A stretch of DNA of 12,634 nucleotides from Pseudomonadota bacterium (GTDB taxonomy: Bacteria > Pseudomonadota > Gammaproteobacteria > UBA5335), in NCBI GenBank assembly GCA_002862965.1, contig PKCW01000023.1, positions 1 to 12,634 of the forward strand. The letters are read 5' to 3'. The notes beneath the pieces are model-generated. The model ran no database searches. It had not been told where the DNA came from and was given only the letters and a program-made list of their open reading frames with translations. This document shows, piece by piece, positions 8,477-12,634 of the stretch. The position numbers and the translations under genes were made by a program. Every line of letters starts with the position of its first letter. Position 1 is the first letter of the stretch.

Positions 8477-11400
8477 CTACACCCCGATTGCGTCGGCCCC
8501 GTCCCGGTAGAGAACCCGCCGCCCGGGCAAGGCCGGGATGCGCTCGCCGGGGGTGAGGATGCCGGCGAGATTCAGGGGATCCGCGGCCGAGAGGCTGATT
8601 TCCGCCCCGCTCGCCGCTTCCCGCGCCAGCGTCCGCAGCAGCCCGACGGCTTCGGGCAGCGCGAACTGCTCGCCGGAAAAGCCCGCGACGAAACGTCCGC
8701 CCAGCACTTCGCCCTGCGCTTCCAGACGCCAGAACACATACAGCAGCTCGCGCCAGGGCGGCAGCGGCCCTTCACGCACCAATAGCGCCTTGAACACGAC
8801 GCCGTATCGGCGCAGCAAGGTCCGCGCAACCGTCTCCAGGGTTTCGAGCGCATGGGTCGGAAAGCGCGCCCGGGTGTCCGCCGTCGCCGCGAGCGGGCGC
8901 AGCCGCGACCACCGCCCGGCCTGTGCCAACGGGCTCGCATGCGCCGCCCGCCGCGCGCTGCCGAAATCGCCGCGGCGCATGCGCCGCCGGGGCCGCCGGA
9001 ACGCGGCGAAGCCGTCGGCCGTCACCAGCCCCCACCCGATGAGCTCGGTCAGCGCCGTATCGACGTGGCTGGACAGCAGGCCGCTCTCGGCGATGAGTTC
9101 TTCGTGAAACAGTGCGCCGCCGTCCTCCAGCGCCGCCAGGAGACCTTGCGCGGCGCCGGACAGCGGGATCGTGCCCGGATCGGGCAAGGGCGCCACCGCA
9201 CGCCAGGCACGCCATTGTCCGCGCGGAATGAGGGTCAGCGGAATCTGGCGCAGGCTGCTCCCACGAAACCGCGGCCGGTCGCCCGCCTCGCCGGCCTCCG
9301 GCAGCGCAAGGCGCAACCAGAGATAGCGCCCCTGTGACAGCAGGGCGTCGAGATCGGCGGGCGCAAAGCCCTTGATCCGGGCCGACAGGAGCTCGCCTTC
9401 CCAGGCCGGCGCCGGCGCCGACCAGCCGGCCAGCCGGTCCAGCGCCGCGCACAAGGCATCCGGACCCTGCGGCGGTGCGTCTAGGCCGTGCCAGTGCAAC
9501 AGAAAGCGCTGAAAATCCGCCGCGCCGACCGTGTCCTGCTGCGCGCGCCGCCGCTGCAGGCTGGCGCGTTGCAGGCGCGCGAGGACGCGCCGCTCGCACC
9601 ACTGCGCCACGCCGGCTGCGGTAAAGCTTCCGGCCATGACCTCGCCCTGCGCCGCCAAGGCTTCGAGCGCCGCCTCCACCGCCGCAACCGCGACGCCCAA
9701 GGGCGCGGCAAGCACAGTCGCGGTCGAGGGCGCCTGGCTCGCCAGCCGGTCACGCAGGACGCGCTGCAAAGCCGTGGCGCATGCGCTCGATCCCCCGGAC
9801 GCCTGGCAGGCGGACTGCACCTCGGCGAGCCGTTCGCGCGCCACCCACAACGGGGCATCGGAGCCCCGGCTGAGCGCGTGGGCACGCCCCGCCGCGCACA
9901 GAGCCGCAAACCACGTCGCGGCCTCGGGGTGACAGGCAGCGCCTTCATGAGCGTCGAGAAAGCCGCAGACCTCGAGCGCATCGAGCAGTTCCTCGGCGTC
10001 GCGCGGCGGCGGCCGGAGCTGCGCTTGGACGGCCGCAACGACGGCTTCGTCGCACAGCGTCGGCGCGGCGGCCTCGGTCCAAGCCGCGCTGCGCGTGGCG
10101 ATCGCGCGCGTGCGCCGCTCCTCGGCCGCGCCATCGTCGAGAAAGGCATAAGGCTTGGCGTTGATCACCGCTTCGGCCAGGGGCGAGGGGGCCGTCAGGT
10201 CGCGCCCGCTGACCCGCACCGCGCCGGATTCTAGGCCCTGCAGCAGGCGCTCCAGCCCCGCCCCGTCCATCACCTCGTCCAGACTGTCGCGCAAGGTCTG
10301 TTGCACCAGCGGATGATCCGGGATCTCGCGCTCGCCCCGGATGTTCTCCAGACAGGCGAGCTGATCGGGAAAGATCAGCGCAATGAGGTCCTCGGCATCC
10401 TGACGCTGAAACTGGGGCGGCCGGCGCCGGCCGCCCTGGCGACGCGGGACGGTGAGCGCCGTAGTCGCCACCCAGCGCCAGCGGGCCGGGAAGAACGGTG
10501 CGTCCAGCAGCGCCTGGACGAGCACCGCGCGCACCGTGCGCGAATGCAGGTAGCGCGGCACGTCCAGCAGATCGAAGCGGTGCGTCGGGCCGAGCGACAG
10601 CAGCAGGCTGTCCTCCAGCGCGGCGGCCTGCAGCTCGAAGTTGAACTGGCGACAGAAGCGCTTGCGCAACGCGAGCCCGAAGGCGCGGTTGATCCGCGCC
10701 CCGAACGGGCTGTGGATGACCAGATGCGGATCGCCGACCTCGTCGAGAAAGCGCTCCAGAATCAGATGATCCTGCGTCGGCAGCGCGCCCAGCGCCGCAT
10801 GCGCCGCGGCGAGGTATTGGGTGAGCTGGTCGGCCGCCGGCAGGGCGAGCTGGTAATCCTGCGCCAGCAGCGTGCGCGCCGCATCGATGCCGCCGGCCTC
10901 CAGCGCCGCCGCCACGGCTGCATTCAGACCCGACACCGCCGCGGACAGGGCGTCGCTGCGCCCCGGCGCCTCGCCCAGCCAGAACGGAATGCCCGGCGGC
11001 GCCTCGCCGGCGTCGCTGACCTGCACCCGGTCGGTCTCCACGCGCAGGATGCGGTAGGCGCGATTGCCGAGCTGAAAGATGTCGCCGGCCAGGCTCTCGA
11101 AGGCGAAATCCTCGTTTACCGTGCCGACCCGCACACCCTCGGGCTGCAGGATGACGTCGTAGTCGAACTGATCGGGAATGGCGCCGCCGTTGAGCAGGGC
11201 GCTCAGGCGCGCGCCGCGGCGCGGCCGCAGGATGCCGGCGGCAGCGTCGCGGAACAGATGCGCGCCGCGCCGTCCGCGCCGGGTGTCCACGCCTTCGGCC
11301 AGAAACGCGACGAGCCGATCGAACACGGCCCGCTCGAGCGCCCGGTAGGGCCAGGCGGCGGTGACCTGGGTCCACAGCGCGGCCTCGGTGATTTCGCCGC

Positions 11401-12634
11401 GCGCGGCCACCTCGGCCACCATCTGCTGCGCCAGCACATCCAGCGCCCCGGATGGGATCGCCAGCCGGTCGAGCGCGCCCGCGCGGACGGCGTGCAGCAG
11501 GGCGGCGCACTCCGCCAGATCATCGCGGCTGAGTGGGAACAGCCGGCCCTTGGGGGTGCGCCCCACGCCGTGGCCGGAACGCCCGATCCGCTGCAGGAAG
11601 GCGTTGATGCTGCGCGGCGAGCCCAACTGACAGACCAGATCGACCTCGCCGATGTCGATGCCGAGTTCCAGGGATGCCGTCGCCACCAGCACCCGCAGCG
11701 TCCCGGCCTTGAGGCGCGCCTCGGCGTCCAGGCGGTGCTCGCGCGCCAGACTGCCGTGATGCGCCGCCACCTGATCGCGGCCCAGCCGCTCGGCCAACTG
11801 GCGCGCGACGCGCTCGCACTGCCGGCGCGTATTGACGAAAACCAGCGTGGTGCGATGGGCAAGGGCGCGCTGCGCGAGCCGGTCGTAAAGCTCGCCCCAG
11901 ACCTCGTTCGACAGGACCGCTTCCAGTGGCGCGTCGGGCAGTTCCAGCGCCAGATCCCACTGCCGGCGATGACCGGCGTCGACGATCGCGCATCCGGCCG
12001 GCCGGCCGGTGAGCATCGCGGCGACGGCGGTGAGCGGCTGCGCGGTGGCAGAAAGCCCGATGCGCTGCGCGCGCTGACCCGTCAGGGCGTCGAGCCGGGT
12101 CAGCGACAGGGCGAGGTGTGCGCCGCGCTTGGTGCCGGCGAGTGCGTGGATTTCATCGACGATGACCGTGCGCACCGTGGCGAGCATGCGCCGGCCGGAG
12201 GCGCTGGTGAGCAGGAGATAAAGCGATTCGGGCGTGGTGACGACGATGTGCGGCGGGATGCGCCCCATGCGCTGGCGCTCGCCGGCCGGCGTGTCGCCGG
12301 TGCGCACCCAGGTGCGAATGCCGACGGCTCGTGCGCCCTCGGCCCGCAGCAGCTCGCCGATGCCGTCCAATGGATGCTGCAGGTTCTTTTCGACGTCGTT
12401 GGAGAGCGCCCGCAGCGGCGAGACATAGAGCACGCGCGTCTCGTCGGCCAACCCGTCCGTCAGGGCCTCGCGCACCAGCGCGTCGATCGCCGCCAGAAAG
12501 GCGGCCAGCGTCTTGCCCGAACCGGTCGGCGCGCTGATGAGGGTGTCGCAGCCGGCGGCGATGCGCGGCCAGGCCGCGGCCTGCACCGCCGTCGGCACGC
12601 CGATCGCCTGCGCAAACCAGCGCCGGGCCGCGGG
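8477..12634 (-). CDS. lhr: Large helicase-related protein Lhr, start just beyond the right edge
   Basis: Lhr is a superfamily 2 3'-to-5' DNA translocase and helicase tied to DNA repair. The frame is open to the last base; 1385 residues are present and probably only a short N-terminus is missing, since it opens PAARRWFAQAIGVPTAVQAA, which normally lies near the start. Numbered from base 12634: Walker A APTGSGKT near 35-42, motif Ib TTPES near 133, DEIH near 160-163, SAT near 195-197, then in the second RecA domain VFVNTRRQCERV, HHGSLAREHR, TASLELGIDIGEVDLV and QRIGRSGHG. The winged-helix and Lhr-core domains follow (DYDVILQPEGVRVGTVNEDF, HSPFGARINRAFGLALRKRF). The C-terminal region ends SAADPLNLAGILTPGERIPA and RRVLYRDGADAIGV, so this is the full-length form and not the 800-900-residue ligase-associated form. 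E. coli Lhr is 1538 residues, so this one is shorter in its C-terminal half. A uracil-DNA glycosylase activity has been reported for the E. coli C-terminal region; whether it applies here is open. Confidence 0.95.
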   Translation of the reverse strand, partial: PAARRWFAQAIGVPTAVQAAAWPRIAAGCDTLISAPTGSGKTLAAFLAAIDALVREALTDGLADETRVLYVSPLRALSNDVEKNLQHPLDGIGELLRAEGARAVGIRTWVRTGDTPAGERQRMGRIPPHIVVTTPESLYLLLTSASGRRMLATVRTVIVDEIHALAGTKRGAHLALSLTRLDALTGQRAQRIGLSATAQPLTAVAAMLTGRPAGCAIVDAGHRRQWDLALELPDAPLEAVLSNEVWGELYDRLAQRALAHRTTLVFVNTRRQCERVARQLAERLGRDQVAAHHGSLAREHRLDAEARLKAGTLRVLVATASLELGIDIGEVDLVCQLGSPRSINAFLQRIGRSGHGVGRTPKGRLFPLSRDDLAECAALLHAVRAGALDRLAIPSGALDVLAQQMVAEVAARGEITEAALWTQVTAAWPYRALERAVFDRLVAFLAEGVDTRRGRRGAHLFRDAAAGILRPRRGARLSALLNGGAIPDQFDYDVILQPEGVRVGTVNEDFAFESLAGDIFQLGNRAYRILRVETDRVQVSDAGEAPPGIPFWLGEAPGRSDALSAAVSGLNAAVAAALEAGGIDAARTLLAQDYQLALPAADQLTQYLAAAHAALGALPTQDHLILERFLDEVGDPHLVIHSPFGARINRAFGLALRKRFCRQFNFELQAAALEDSLLLSLGPTHRFDLLDVPRYLHSRTVRAVLVQALLDAPFFPARWRWVATTALTVPRRQGGRRRPPQFQRQDAEDLIALIFPDQLACLENIRGEREIPDHPLVQQTLRDSLDEVMDGAGLERLLQGLESGAVRVSGRDLTAPSPLAEAVINAKPYAFLDDGAAEERRTRAIATRSAAWTEAAAPTLCDEAVVAAVQAQLRPPPRDAEELLDALEVCGFLDAHEGAACHPEAATWFAALCAAGRAHALSRGSDAPLWVARERLAEVQSACQASGGSSACATALQRVLRDRLASQAPSTATVLAAPLGVAVAAVEAALEALAAQGEVMAGSFTAAGVAQWCERRVLARLQRASLQRRRAQQDTVGAADFQRFLLHWHGLDAPPQGPDALCAALDRLAGWSAPAPAWEGELLSARIKGFAPADLDALLSQGRYLWLRLALPEAGEAGDRPRFRGSSLRQIPLTLIPRGQWRAWRAVAPLPDPGTIPLSGAAQGLLAALEDGGALFHEELIAESGLLSSHVDTALTELIGWGLVTADGFAAFRRPRRRMRRGDFGSARRAAHASPLAQAGRWSRLRPLAATADTRARFPTHALETLETVARTLLRRYGVVFKALLVREGPLPPWRELLYVFWRLEAQGEVLGGRFVAGFSGEQFALPEAVGLLRTLAREAASGAEISLSAADPLNLAGILTPGERIPALPGRRVLYRDGADAIGV

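Noticed and set aside
9945..11510. Second minus-strand frame of 521 residues inside lhr
   Set aside because: It is out of frame with the clear Lhr product and is dominated by Arg, Gly, Ala and Pro, typical of a shifted frame in GC-rich coding DNA.

Overview
The window is high-GC bacterial DNA and probably comes from two organisms. Bases 1 to about 390 hold the 3' end of glmS and the first codons of an acpS-like gene, with actinobacterial-style codon use and gene order. From about 395 onward the genes look like one gammaproteobacterium; families and gene order recall Chromatiales/Ectothiorhodospiraceae-type genomes, but this is inferred by eye, without a search. The join lies inside a short open frame (374-490) that begins like AcpS and ends like the last helix of a small multidrug resistance (SMR) transporter. 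It is best read as an assembly or cloning chimera until shown otherwise.

Layout. 493-3378 (+): rsmD (16S rRNA m2G966 methyltransferase), coaD (phosphopantetheine adenylyltransferase) and ggt (exported gamma-glutamyltransferase), a compact likely operon; coaD and ggt overlap by 4 bases. 3375-4637 (-): a 420-residue MgtC/DUF4010 membrane protein, convergent with ggt, the two stop codons sharing CTAG. 4715-4747: strong rho-independent terminator on the minus strand for the next gene. 4773-5102 (-): a 109-residue exported beta-rich protein of unknown family. 5219-5256: a second minus-strand terminator, with an orphan protein tail (5274-5373) just upstream of it. About 5340-5955: a stretch without an intact gene that holds a degraded IS3-family element. 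6061-6765 (-): an exported START-domain lipid-binding protein with a promoter and a perfect 13-base palindrome upstream. 6976-7332 (+): a VOC/glyoxalase-fold protein. 7430-8407 (+): NAD-dependent malate dehydrogenase with a clear terminator at 8440-8466. 8477-12634 (-): full-length-type Lhr helicase, lacking only its first residues at the window edge.

Most genes are housekeeping: rRNA modification, CoA synthesis, glutathione and gamma-glutamyl peptide turnover, the TCA cycle and DNA repair. I see no defence island, CRISPR array, tRNA, rRNA or intact mobile element. The items most worth following are the chimeric join, the small exported protein with its own terminator, the decayed IS3 region with an orphan gene tail, and two possible control structures: the palindrome before the START gene and a hairpin that could hide the VOC ribosome binding site.
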